The notes beneath the pieces were generated by a model, which made no database searches, was not told the DNA's origin, and worked only from the letters and a program-made list of their open reading frames with translations. Below are positions 1 to 6,184 of a stretch of 12,950 bases of DNA, in pieces. Location: NCBI GenBank assembly GCA_964400405.1, contig CAYNUO010000082.1, positions 1-12,950 of the forward strand, written 5' to 3'. The stretch comes from CANKJK01 sp964400405. GTDB taxonomy: Bacteria; Acidobacteriota; Vicinamibacteria; Vicinamibacterales; UBA2999. The translations under genes and the position numbers were made by a program. Numbering within the stretch: the stretch's first letter is position 1; every line of letters begins with the position of its first letter.

Positions 1-103
1 TGCTGACTGACTGCGCTTCAGACGCAGGTGTACGCGCGACAACGCCAAGGGTCATCAATGCGGCGAGTACCGCTGCGCAGGCCTTCAAAGGCAGACGAGT
101 CAT
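1..103 (-). CDS. Exported protein, N-terminal fragment (signal peptide only), cut by window edge
   Basis: Reading the minus strand from an ATG at 103-101 gives 34 open codons to the window edge. They begin MTRLPLKACAAVLAALMTLG and continue through an Ala-rich stretch to ASEAQS. This is a standard Sec signal peptide: Arg/Lys n-region, hydrophobic core, and a probable cleavage site near the AQ (about residue 31). A good Shine-Dalgarno, GGAGAG (plus-strand CTCTCC at 111-116), lies 7 bases upstream of the ATG. An inverted repeat 51-72 bases upstream of the start suggests its own regulated promoter. The mature protein lies outside the window, so its function cannot be named. Periplasmic or outer-membrane location is inferred from the leader alone. 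Too short for ordinary ORF calling here, but leader plus RBS make it convincing. Confidence 0.72.
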   Translation of the reverse strand, partial: MTRLPLKACAAVLAALMTLGVVARTPASEAQSVS

Positions 104-242
104 TCCAAGTCTCTCCAGGCGGACCATTGGACTATGGGACTCTAGCGACAGTCAATACCAATTCGTATTGGTATTACAGAGTTGTAATCTCTCTCTGTCC
201 TTGCTGTCTGAGGTCCCGGATCGGCCGGGTGGGCGGGCGGTT
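104..242. other. Intergenic region with probable regulatory sites
   Basis: These 139 bases separate the stop of the YdjY-domain gene (245-243 on the minus strand) from the start of the left-edge gene. They hold the GGAGAG ribosome binding site (111-116), a TTGACT -35-like hexamer on the minus strand (150-155) with no clean -10 partner at 16-18 bases, the 9-bp inverted repeat at 154-175, and a 5-bp GC hairpin at 215-229. Local composition is AT-richer (about 134-200) than the coding regions, as expected for a promoter. Confidence 0.55.
154..175. promoter_or_regulatory. Perfect 9-bp inverted repeat, candidate operator
   Basis: The arms AATACCAAT (154-162) and ATTGGTATT (167-175) are exact reverse complements around a TCGT spacer. 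The arms are AT-rich in a region of about 70% GC, which makes chance formation unlikely. The left arm overlaps the minus-strand TTGACT -35-like hexamer (plus 150-155). The site sits 51-72 bases upstream of the left-edge start codon, a typical position for a repressor or activator site for a dimeric helix-turn-helix regulator. No regulator gene is in the window. An RNA hairpin in a leader transcript is the alternative reading. Confidence 0.55.
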
Positions 243-1022
243 CTAGCGGGCGGGTGGGCGAACGGCGCGGGCTATCAGATTCACGGCGGTGCCGGGCTTC
301 AGCTGCAGATTCGGGTTGATCCGGATGGCGCCATAGGGGCCGGGCACCGGGTCCGCCCGCTCAATCAGTGGCGCCGGGGTGTGGACGAAACCTACGACGA
401 CGCCGTCGACGTCCGCCAGGAACGCGGTGCTGCCCTGGACGAATCGCGACCCCGTATAGACCCACCGGCCCACGGGCATCGTCGCCTTGGCGCTGTCGTC
501 CCAGATCAGTTCCTCGGCCCTGACACGGCGCTCGGCGCCATCGACCATCCACGAGACCCACAGCTCGACCGGGTCTCCGGACGGCGGGATCGGGTCGAAG
601 TGAAACCGCGGCCGGTTCGTCGCGTGCTCGCGATCCAGCCCGATCAGGATGAGCCCCAGATTGAAGTCGATTGCGTTGCTGTCGATCTCAATCGCGCTCT
701 CGTAGGACTTATAGCCGCCCTTCGTGTTGACCAGGAACTCGAGCACCGGCACGTCGTTGATGACGCCAGGAACCGAGACCTCCTTCGCCGCAAGGTCAAC
801 GATGACGGTGCCGATGCGGACGCGCGAGCCTTCGAGCTTCTCGACCCGGGACGGTGCAAGCGGCGGAGGCGTGGCCCCGTAGACGCGGGGGCGCACGCGC
901 GGCGGTGTCTGGGCCCCCGCAGACGACGCCACGAAAACACAGCCGGCGGCTGCCAGGAAGCTCACCGCCTGCCGGACGATGCGCGACAGGCGCCGCGGCT
1001 TACTTGCGGGCAAGTGCGGCAT
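243..1022 (-). CDS. Secreted YdjY-domain protein
   Basis: The 259-residue protein has a Sec signal peptide (about 1-38: twin Arg/Lys n-region, core SFLAAAGCVFVASSAG, cleavage after AQ). A Pro-rich linker (39-58) follows, then a YdjY-type domain (about 66-255). Recognisable family features are a VDLAAKEVSVPGVIN strand (75-89), the LEFLVNT...GYKSYES stretch (94-109), FNLGLILIGL (120-129), the VELWVSWMVDG strand (152-162), MPVGRWVYTGS (182-192) and a C-terminal PNLQLKPGTAV (237-246). The family is usually exported and has no established biochemical role; I name none. It starts 23 bases inside the upstream thioredoxin-fold gene and lacks a strong Shine-Dalgarno, so it is probably translated by coupling. 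The TAG stop is at 245-243. TTG and GTG codons lie slightly downstream, but the ATG keeps the whole leader. Confidence 0.85.
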   Translation of the reverse strand: MPHLPASKPRRLSRIVRQAVSFLAAAGCVFVASSAGAQTPPRVRPRVYGATPPPLAPSRVEKLEGSRVRIGTVIVDLAAKEVSVPGVINDVPVLEFLVNTKGGYKSYESAIEIDSNAIDFNLGLILIGLDREHATNRPRFHFDPIPPSGDPVELWVSWMVDGAERRVRAEELIWDDSAKATMPVGRWVYTGSRFVQGSTAFLADVDGVVVGFVHTPAPLIERADPVPGPYGAIRINPNLQLKPGTAVNLIARAVRPPAR

Positions 1023-1749
1023 CGAGTGCCTGCTGGAACACGCCGAACTGCTTGGCCCCGATGATTCGCTCGGTCACGGTGAACGCGCCCGTCTTCGGGT
1101 CCAGCAGGCCGACAAAGAAGGTGGGCGTCGCCGTGACGCCGGCGCGCTGCGACATCACCTGGTCGCTCGAGACCTGATCGCGCTTCCGGCCGCTGTCCAG
1201 GCACGCGCGGAGCTGTTCCACGTTCACGCCCGCCGCACCGGCGACCGCGGGCAGCAGCGGCGGCGCCAGCTGCGTCTGACTCGCGAACATCCGTGCATGC
1301 ATCTCCCAGAACTTGCCCTGATCGCCGGCGCAGAGCCCGGCCTCGGCGGCCTTGAACGCGTTGCGGTGCGACGCCAGCGGGAAGTTCACGAACGCGTGCC
1401 GCGCCTTGCCGGAGTCGACGTATTCCTTCTCGATCTGTGAGGCGGTCTGACGGACATGCCGCGCGCAGAACGGGCACTCGAAGTCCGAGACCTCGACCAG
1501 TACCACGCGCGCGGCAGTGTTCCCGCGCATCGGGGCCTTGTCCAGCTTCAGTTCGATACGGTCCAGGCTGGGCAGCGCCGTGCCAGGCCGCTGGGCCTTG
1601 AGGGCGTCGATCTCCTTCTGCTGCGCGTCGACACGGGTCTTCAGCGCCTCCAGCTCCAGCTTGAGCTGTGCCGTGGACTGGGCGCTGGCCGGAACCGCAG
1701 CCATGAAGCCCATCGCCACACCGAACAACGCGCGCGCAAGTCGTGTCAT
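1000..1749 (-). CDS. Periplasmic DsbA-like thioredoxin-fold protein
   Basis: The 249-residue protein has a signal peptide (1-24, ending ASAQ), a short coiled-coil-like segment (about 27-53, ELEALKTRVDAQQKEIDALK), then a DsbA/BdbD-type thioredoxin domain (about 66-248). The redox motif CPFC is at 92-95 after VEVSDFE. The cis-proline loop reads GVTATPTFF, with cis-Pro at 209. The conserved middle segment NFPL...HRNAFKAAEAGLC runs 122-140. A second cysteine pair (C140, C183) sits where many members of this group carry a structural disulfide. Expected role: thiol-disulfide exchange on exported proteins; whether oxidase or isomerase cannot be told. ATG at 1749 follows a modest GAGA Shine-Dalgarno. 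It heads a two-gene unit with the YdjY-domain gene and is divergent from the large plus-strand operon. Confidence 0.92.
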   Translation of the reverse strand: MTRLARALFGVAMGFMAAVPASAQSTAQLKLELEALKTRVDAQQKEIDALKAQRPGTALPSLDRIELKLDKAPMRGNTAARVVLVEVSDFECPFCARHVRQTASQIEKEYVDSGKARHAFVNFPLASHRNAFKAAEAGLCAGDQGKFWEMHARMFASQTQLAPPLLPAVAGAAGVNVEQLRACLDSGRKRDQVSSDQVMSQRAGVTATPTFFVGLLDPKTGAFTVTERIIGAKQFGVFQQALDAALARK

Positions 1750-1810
1750 AGGGATCTCGTGCGGAACGTTCCCGCGCCGCGATATCGTACCGCACCAGGG
1801 GTCGCTTGTC
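1750..1810. promoter_or_regulatory. Divergent intergenic spacer with GGAACGTTCC palindrome
   Basis: These 61 bases must carry the promoters, or at least the 5' ends, of both the DsbA-like gene (minus) and the nine-gene plus operon. A perfect 10-bp palindrome GGAACGTTCC lies at 1763-1772; its flanks (GC...CGC) extend the symmetry apart from one missing base. An AT-richer GATATCGTA follows at 1781-1789 and could serve as a -10-like element, but I see no matched -35. AGGGG at 1797-1801 is the plausible ribosome binding site for the GTG at 1811. The promoter call is inference from the divergent layout. Confidence 0.4.
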
Positions 1811-2539
1811 GTGACGTTCTCTCCAACCCGTCGTCAGGCCGCCGCATTCGCGGCCTGTCTCGCAGCGCCGCTCGGCCTGGGTCTCGCCGTCTGCGTCGGC
1901 CTGTACGCCGACCCACGCTGGTGGCGCCTGCCGGCGCTGGCGCGCGACGCCGCAGCTGGCCTCACGCTGGCGGCAAATACGGCAGGGCTGATGTGCCTGT
2001 GTGCAGCCGCCGAGCCCTCGCGGCGGGCATGCTGCTGGGCGGCCGTGTCCATCGTCTCCTCGTACCTCGTGCTGGCGGCCATGGCGGGCCGCGCCACGCC
2101 AGCCGTGTGGCTGCCGGCACACGGCGTGATGGCCGTGGCGGCCGCTGCGGTCGTCGCCTCGCGCGCGGCCGCGGGACGCCTGCTTCCCCACCCGCTCGAT
2201 GCCGCCGGCCTGTCGCTGACGACGGTCGCCGCGACGCTCACCGCTGTGCTCGCCCTCGGCCCGGCGCTTCCGCCGGTTCCCGTCTGGCTGATCGACCTGC
2301 TGCTCCGCGTGAACCCCGTCGTGGCGGTCACATCCGCGGCCGGCGTCGATCTGCTGCACACCGACGTCTTCTATCGCCTCGCGCCCGTCGCGCACTGGCA
2401 GTTCGTGTACCCGGGCACCGCGGCGAGCGTCGCGCTGTTCGGGAGCGCGGCCGCCGCGATGGGCGTCTTCAGCCGCGCCGGGCGGACGGGGCCACCCGCG
2501 TCGCGGCGTATACTGCGCCCCGAGGATAAACGCACATGA
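1811..2539 (+). CDS. Polytopic inner-membrane protein, possible ABC-2-type permease
   Basis: The 242-residue, Ala/Leu/Val-rich protein has about six hydrophobic segments (roughly 10-31, 43-65, 72-92, 98-121, 132-152, 202-221). The open frame extends upstream, but antisense to the DsbA-like gene. The GTG at 1811 is the only start codon in frame within the spacer and has AGGGG 9 bases upstream. The loop after helix 5, WLIDLLLRVNPVVAVTSAAG (149-168), resembles the NP-containing loop of ABC-2-type permeases. With an ABC-like subunit and another permease downstream, it may be the partner permease. That is inference; the sequence alone supports only a membrane protein. Its TGA overlaps the next gene's ATG (ATGA, 2536-2539), so the two are coupled. 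Confidence 0.72.
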   Translation: MTFSPTRRQAAAFAACLAAPLGLGLAVCVGLYADPRWWRLPALARDAAAGLTLAANTAGLMCLCAAAEPSRRACCWAAVSIVSSYLVLAAMAGRATPAVWLPAHGVMAVAAAAVVASRAAAGRLLPHPLDAAGLSLTTVAATLTAVLALGPALPPVPVWLIDLLLRVNPVVAVTSAAGVDLLHTDVFYRLAPVAHWQFVYPGTAASVALFGSAAAAMGVFSRAGRTGPPASRRILRPEDKRT

Positions 2540-3618
2540 CACGCTTTTTCGCCACGCTCCTGCTGTCCGCACTCGCCCTGGGTCCGACGACGCTCGCCGC
2601 GCAGTCCAAGCCCGGGCTCACGCCCGATACCCGCAAGAAGCTGCTCGCCGCGGCGGAGCGCGCGGCGGCCTACGTGGTCGCGCAGCAACAGCCGTCGGGT
2701 GCGTTCGAGAACCACCTCGGCATTTCGGCGGTGGCGGCAAACGCACTGTTGAAGCTCCCGAAGGCGAACCGCGCCAAGGTCGAAGCGTCGGCATTCAAGA
2801 CGCTGGACTACCTCGGCACGCAGGCGAAGCCCGACGGTGGCGTTTACGAGAAGGCCATCCCCCACTACATGACGGCCGTTTCGGTCTCCGCATTCGTCGC
2901 GGGCGGGCGGGCGAAGGACAAGGCGCTCATCAACAAGGGCCGCCAGTACCTCGTGGAACACGTGCTCGACGAAGGTGAAGGTCTGAAGCCGGAAGACAAG
3001 TTCTACGGCGGCGTGGGCTACGGCGGCCTGAGCGACGGCGGCATGGCCGACATCATCAGCCTCGAGTACAGCCTGCAGGCGCTGAAGGACTCCGGCCTCG
3101 CCGCGAACGACCCGGCGTGGGAGAAGGCCCTCAAGTTCCTGCAGCGCACCCAGAATGCGAGCGAGACGAACGATCAGTCGTGGTCGGGCAACGACGGCGG
3201 CTTCATCTACTATCCCGGCTTCAGCCAGGCCGGCCAGACGCTCTCCTACGGCGCCGGTTCGTATGCCGGGATGATGAGCTACTCATGGGCCAGCTTGAAG
3301 AAGTCAGACCCGCGCGTGCAGAACGTGTTCAAGTGGGTGAAGAACAACTACACGCTGGACGAGAATCCCGGCCTCGGCCAGAAGACGCTCTACTACTACT
3401 ACCTGATGCTCGCGCGCGGGCTGAACGCGTACAACGAGGACGTCGTCGTCGACGCGAAGGGCCAGCGGCACAACTGGCGTGAAGAGCTGGGCAAGAAGCT
3501 CCTCTCGCTGCAGAATGCCGAAGGCTTCTGGGTGAACACCCACCCGGCCGAGCTCCAGACGAACAAGGTGCTCGTCACGTCGTTCACGCTGCAGGCCATC
3601 GAGGCGCTGCTCGAGTAG
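2536..3618 (+). CDS. Exported prenyltransferase/squalene-oxidase-repeat (alpha/alpha toroid) protein
   Basis: The 360-residue protein has a signal peptide (1-22, cleavage after LAA or AAQ), then an all-helical toroid of squalene-cyclase/prenyltransferase-type repeats. Degenerate QW-like motifs recur: QQPSGAF (51-57), QAKPDGGVY (96-104), and QNAEGFW (326-332). Glycine-rich inner turns include FYGGVGYGGLSDGG (157-169), GGFIYYPGF (221-229) and SYGAGSYAGMMSYSW (237-251). The C-terminal part, ENPGLGQKTLYYYYLMLARGL to NWREEL, is typical of the exported members of this superfamily. No DxDD cyclase acid motif and no prenyltransferase zinc ligands are visible, so terpene cyclisation is unlikely. A carbohydrate-, peptide- or lipid-binding scaffold role in the periplasm is more plausible (inference). 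Shine-Dalgarno GAGG lies at 2522-2525; the ATG overlaps the preceding stop. Confidence 0.88.
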   Translation: MTRFFATLLLSALALGPTTLAAQSKPGLTPDTRKKLLAAAERAAAYVVAQQQPSGAFENHLGISAVAANALLKLPKANRAKVEASAFKTLDYLGTQAKPDGGVYEKAIPHYMTAVSVSAFVAGGRAKDKALINKGRQYLVEHVLDEGEGLKPEDKFYGGVGYGGLSDGGMADIISLEYSLQALKDSGLAANDPAWEKALKFLQRTQNASETNDQSWSGNDGGFIYYPGFSQAGQTLSYGAGSYAGMMSYSWASLKKSDPRVQNVFKWVKNNYTLDENPGLGQKTLYYYYLMLARGLNAYNEDVVVDAKGQRHNWREELGKKLLSLQNAEGFWVNTHPAELQTNKVLVTSFTLQAIEALLE

Positions 3619-3621
3619 CCC

Positions 3622-4938
3622 GTGGCGAACCGGGTGCGCAGGCCCGGGAGCCAGGTCCGCAGCGGCCGGTGCGCGGCCATCGGAGTATCGCTGCTGTGTG
3701 CGGCGGTGCCCGCGCTGGCCGCACCTGAACTGACCGGCGAAGCCGGATTGGGCGGTCGCGCTCGCGCCGGACGCTGGATGCCGGTGACGGTGGTCCTCGA
3801 CAGTACGACATCGACCAGCGGACAGCTCACGGTGGACTGGGGCGGCGCGCTCGCGCGGCGCGAGATCGGTCTGCCCGGCGGCGGCCGGCGCACGGTCACG
3901 TTCATGCTCCGCACGGGCGATCCGCGCGGTCGCGTCGACGTGACATTCGCCGATCCCGCCGGCAACCGCACGAGCGCGGAGATCCCTGTCACGGTTGACG
4001 CCGACGACGCGACGCTCGTTGCCTGTGTCGACGGCGGCATGGGCAGTACGTGCACGGCGTCTGCCCCGTCCGGCCAGGCGCCACGCGACTGGCGCGCGTG
4101 GGATGCCGCCGACGAAATTCAGATGCCGGCCCCGGAGGCCCTGGACGTCGAGCAGCGTGAAGCCATCGCCCGATGGGCGGGCCGGCGGCAGAGCGAGTCG
4201 TACTTCGGGTCGCCGGTCGACCCGAACGCACTGACGCCGCAGATTCCCGCGCGCCACGTCGCACCGTGGCTGCTGCTCGCGCTGGGACTGCCGCTGGCGG
4301 TGTCTCTCGTAGCACCTCACCGGCCACGCTGGCGCGCACCGCTGCAGCTCGGTGCGATCGGCCTGTCCGTGCTGGGTGCGCTGGGTGCGGGACGGACCGG
4401 CACGGCTGCGACGTTCCGCCATGTCACCGTCGTGCATGCGTTCGCCGGAACGGCGGCAACGCTCGCGGAGACACGTGGCTCCCTCGACATCGCGCGTGAC
4501 GGCCGCCTGCGCGCCACGCTGCGGTCCGCGGGTGCGTGGCTCGAATCCCCGGGTCCAGGCCGCATGCCGCAGGACATCGACGGCGACGGGCACCCCTTCG
4601 TGGACCTCGACGCGCGGCTCGGCGCATCCCACCGGTTCGACGCGGAGTATCCGGGGCCGCCGTCACCGGTCCGCGTGATGCGTTCCGCCGACCGCGTGTC
4701 CGTCGAGAACCGCGGCAGCGCTCCGTTGCGCAACTGCGCGTTTCCGTCCAGTGTCGACGCCCGCGGCATCACGACGATCGATCCGTCCGCCACCGTCACG
4801 CTCACCGGCGCCGTCGGTCCCGGTGACGTGATGGGCTGCGTGTGGGAGAGCTCCGGTCCGCCGCTCGACGTCACCGGGGGCGTAAGGGTCGACGGAGCGT
4901 CCACGCTGCTCGTGCACCTGGATACGGTGCTGCCGTGA
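3622..4938 (+). CDS. Secreted, membrane-anchored protein with remnant GATase-like segment
   Basis: The 438-residue protein starts at GTG 3622, 3 bases after the previous stop, without a clear Shine-Dalgarno. It has an Arg-rich leader and hydrophobic signal (about 16-34, ending ALA). An Ig/beta-type domain follows (about 36-126), with the pattern RWMPVTVVLDS...GQLTVDWGG. The segment 157-187 (WRAWDAADEIQ...LDVEQREAIARWAG) resembles the part of class-I glutamine-amidotransferase-like envelope proteins where a target strand is followed by 'LSPAQ..AL..WV'. The following core strands are missing, so this domain is cut down. Two transmembrane helices follow (214-231, 240-257), then a C-terminal periplasmic beta-rich region (about 262-438) with cysteines C372 and C406. 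A DIDGDG sequence at 318-323 looks like a calcium loop but is incomplete. I know no function. It overlaps the ABC-like gene by GTGA (4935-4938). Confidence 0.75.
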   Translation: MANRVRRPGSQVRSGRCAAIGVSLLCAAVPALAAPELTGEAGLGGRARAGRWMPVTVVLDSTTSTSGQLTVDWGGALARREIGLPGGGRRTVTFMLRTGDPRGRVDVTFADPAGNRTSAEIPVTVDADDATLVACVDGGMGSTCTASAPSGQAPRDWRAWDAADEIQMPAPEALDVEQREAIARWAGRRQSESYFGSPVDPNALTPQIPARHVAPWLLLALGLPLAVSLVAPHRPRWRAPLQLGAIGLSVLGALGAGRTGTAATFRHVTVVHAFAGTAATLAETRGSLDIARDGRLRATLRSAGAWLESPGPGRMPQDIDGDGHPFVDLDARLGASHRFDAEYPGPPSPVRVMRSADRVSVENRGSAPLRNCAFPSSVDARGITTIDPSATVTLTGAVGPGDVMGCVWESSGPPLDVTGGVRVDGASTLLVHLDTVLP

Positions 4939-5522
4939 TCGAGCTGCGTGAGCTCCAATGGGGTCGCGCGGGCGACGCGGGCGCATACCTGACGGCGGAC
5001 GTCGCGCGCGGCGCGTGCGCCGTGCTGGATGCCGCCGAACCAGCCGCGCTGGCGGCGCTCGGCGTGATCGGCGGACGACGCGCGCCGATGGCAGGCCGCA
5101 TCGTGCTCGACGGCCGCGACGTGACCGCCGACCCGGCGTCGCGCAGACGCCTCACCTTCCTCGCCTACGACCTCCCGGTGCTGCCGGTTCACGTCGTTGA
5201 CTACCTCGCGCTGGCCGCGGCGGGGCGCGCGGGCTTCGGGGGCTCTCCGGCCGCGGCGCTTCGTGCATCCGGCCTGCCCGCCGACGCCGCCGTGGACGGA
5301 CTCGACGCCGTCACGCGACACACGCTCGACCTCGCAGCGGCGCTCGCGTCCGGCGCGCCGATCCTCCTGGTGCATGCCCCGTTCACGGGCGGAACCGCGG
5401 AGGATCATGCGCGACGGCGGGCGCTGCTGTCCGAGGCGCGGCACGAAGGCCGCACCGTCATCCTGACGGGCGTGTCGCGCCGCGACGCGCTCGCCGACGC
5501 CGTGCTCGAGGCCGGGCGCTGA
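4935..5522 (+). CDS. Degenerate ABC-transporter ATPase-like protein (probable pseudoenzyme)
   Basis: The 195-residue protein starts at GTG 4935, overlapping the preceding stop (GTGA). An ATG at 4842 is in frame but adds 31 residues with no match to ABC proteins. The framework is clearly an ABC nucleotide-binding domain: MIELRELQWG start, AGRIVLDGRDVTADPASRRR (53-72), the LAYDLPVLPVHVVDYLALAA segment (76-95), and LDLAAALASGAPILLVHAPF (131-150). The Walker A region (about 32-40) reads DAAEPAALA with no GxxGxGKS/T. No LSGGQ-type signature precedes residue 131. Walker B ends LLVHAPF where LLLDEP is expected, so the Asp and catalytic Glu are gone. The H-loop position reads TGVSRRD without His. ATP hydrolysis is therefore unlikely. 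The reading frame is intact and coupled on both sides, so it is not simply a decaying gene. Likely a structural partner of the next permease. Confidence 0.8.
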   Translation: MIELRELQWGRAGDAGAYLTADVARGACAVLDAAEPAALAALGVIGGRRAPMAGRIVLDGRDVTADPASRRRLTFLAYDLPVLPVHVVDYLALAAAGRAGFGGSPAAALRASGLPADAAVDGLDAVTRHTLDLAAALASGAPILLVHAPFTGGTAEDHARRRALLSEARHEGRTVILTGVSRRDALADAVLEAGR

Positions 5523-6184
5523 TGCGCGCGCTCCTGACCCTCGCGCTCGACACCGCCTTCTCGCCGCGGGCGCTGCTCTGGGCGCCGGCCGTGCCCGCGG
5601 GCATTCTCGCGCTCTTCGTCGTGACGTGGGGAGACGGCACAGGGGCCACGGCCTGGCCGGCGTGGAACTTCTACGAGCAGGTCAGGTTCGTGGAAGCGGG
5701 CGTACTGCTGTGGGCGGTTCCGTGGATCGCCCGTCGCGCGCTGCCGATGCAGTCCCGCGCGGACACGATCCGGCTCTCGGCGCTGACCGGCGCTTCGCCG
5801 TCCCGGCTGCTGCTCGGGCGTGCAGTCGCGGTGCTGCTCGCCACGGCCACCACCGTGCTGTATTCGGCACCCATGGCCGTCCTGGCGCAGCGGATGTCAG
5901 GCGGCTCGCTCGTGCGGATGGCGCTGGACGAGACGGCGTTCGGCGCACTGGCCGTGCTCTCGGCCATGGCGGCGCTGTGGATCGATCGCTGGATCGCCTC
6001 TCCAGCCGTCGCGTGGGTCGTCGGCGTCGTGAGTCTTGCGGCAGTGGCCGGGTCCCTGCGCGGCGCGTTCCACGCACCGGCGGCTCTGGCGCTCGCCGCC
6101 GTGACCATCGCGGCTGCCGCGCTCCTCGTGTTGTTGCGCGTTGCCGACCGGGATCTCCCGCCTGATCCGGAGGAGGCGCAATGA
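5522..6184 (+). CDS. ABC-2-type transporter permease-like membrane protein
   Basis: The 220-residue protein has about six transmembrane helices (17-35, 54-71, 98-122, 134-154, 160-180, 185-206). The segment from RADTIRLSALTGASPSRLLL (79-98) into helix 3 is typical of ABC-2/NatB-like permeases, where a cytoplasmic 'L..L..TP.S....L.GK' coupling stretch precedes a long hydrophobic helix. The natural partner is the preceding gene, whose TGA shares a base with this ATG (TGATG, 5520-5524). That partner has no usable ATPase site, so active transport by this pair is doubtful unless another ATPase is recruited. The C-terminus (RVADRDLPPDPEEAQ) is cytoplasmic by inference. Substrate unknown. Confidence 0.8.
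   Translation: MRALLTLALDTAFSPRALLWAPAVPAGILALFVVTWGDGTGATAWPAWNFYEQVRFVEAGVLLWAVPWIARRALPMQSRADTIRLSALTGASPSRLLLGRAVAVLLATATTVLYSAPMAVLAQRMSGGSLVRMALDETAFGALAVLSAMAALWIDRWIASPAVAWVVGVVSLAAVAGSLRGAFHAPAALALAAVTIAAAALLVLLRVADRDLPPDPEEAQ
6171..6176 (+). promoter_or_regulatory. Strong ribosome binding site AGGAGG inside upstream gene
   Basis: AGGAGG, part of GGAGGAGG at 6169-6176, lies 4 bases before the ATG at 6181. It is the clearest Shine-Dalgarno in the plus operon, where most starts rely on overlap with the previous stop. It suggests the downstream DUF4175-like/MoxR part may be translated at a higher or independent rate. Confidence 0.75.

Noticed and set aside
215..229. GC hairpin CCCGG / CCGGG after the YdjY-domain stop as an intrinsic terminator
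   Set aside because: The stem is only 5 bp and no T-run follows on the minus strand, so it does not meet the usual terminator pattern.
168..1064. A 298-codon plus-strand open frame opposite the YdjY-domain gene
   Set aside because: Low-complexity Arg/Asp/Ala composition with no signal or domain, whereas the minus-strand protein matches the YdjY family along its length.
1517..1810. Upstream ATG extension of the first membrane protein
   Set aside because: The added residues would be antisense to the DsbA-like coding region and show no membrane character. GTG at 1811 has AGGGG upstream and starts just before the first helix.
962..2572. A 536-codon open frame on the minus strand
   Set aside because: It is a frame shadow: it runs in another frame across the DsbA-like gene and antisense to the membrane protein, and its translation is Arg/Gly/Ala-rich low complexity with no domain. 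High GC makes such frames common.
4573..4611. EF-hand-like calcium loop (DIDGDG) in the anchored secreted protein
   Set aside because: The first three acidic positions fit, but the position-12 acidic ligand and the hydrophobic position 8 do not, and there is no second loop.
3304..4632. A 442-codon open frame antisense to the toroid and GATase-like genes
   Set aside because: Arg-rich composition, no motif, no plausible start context, and both plus-strand genes opposite it are well supported.
4842..4934. Upstream ATG extension of the ABC-like protein
   Set aside because: It would overlap the preceding gene by 97 bases and add Arg-rich residues. The ABC-like alignment begins exactly at the GTG (IELRELQWG).
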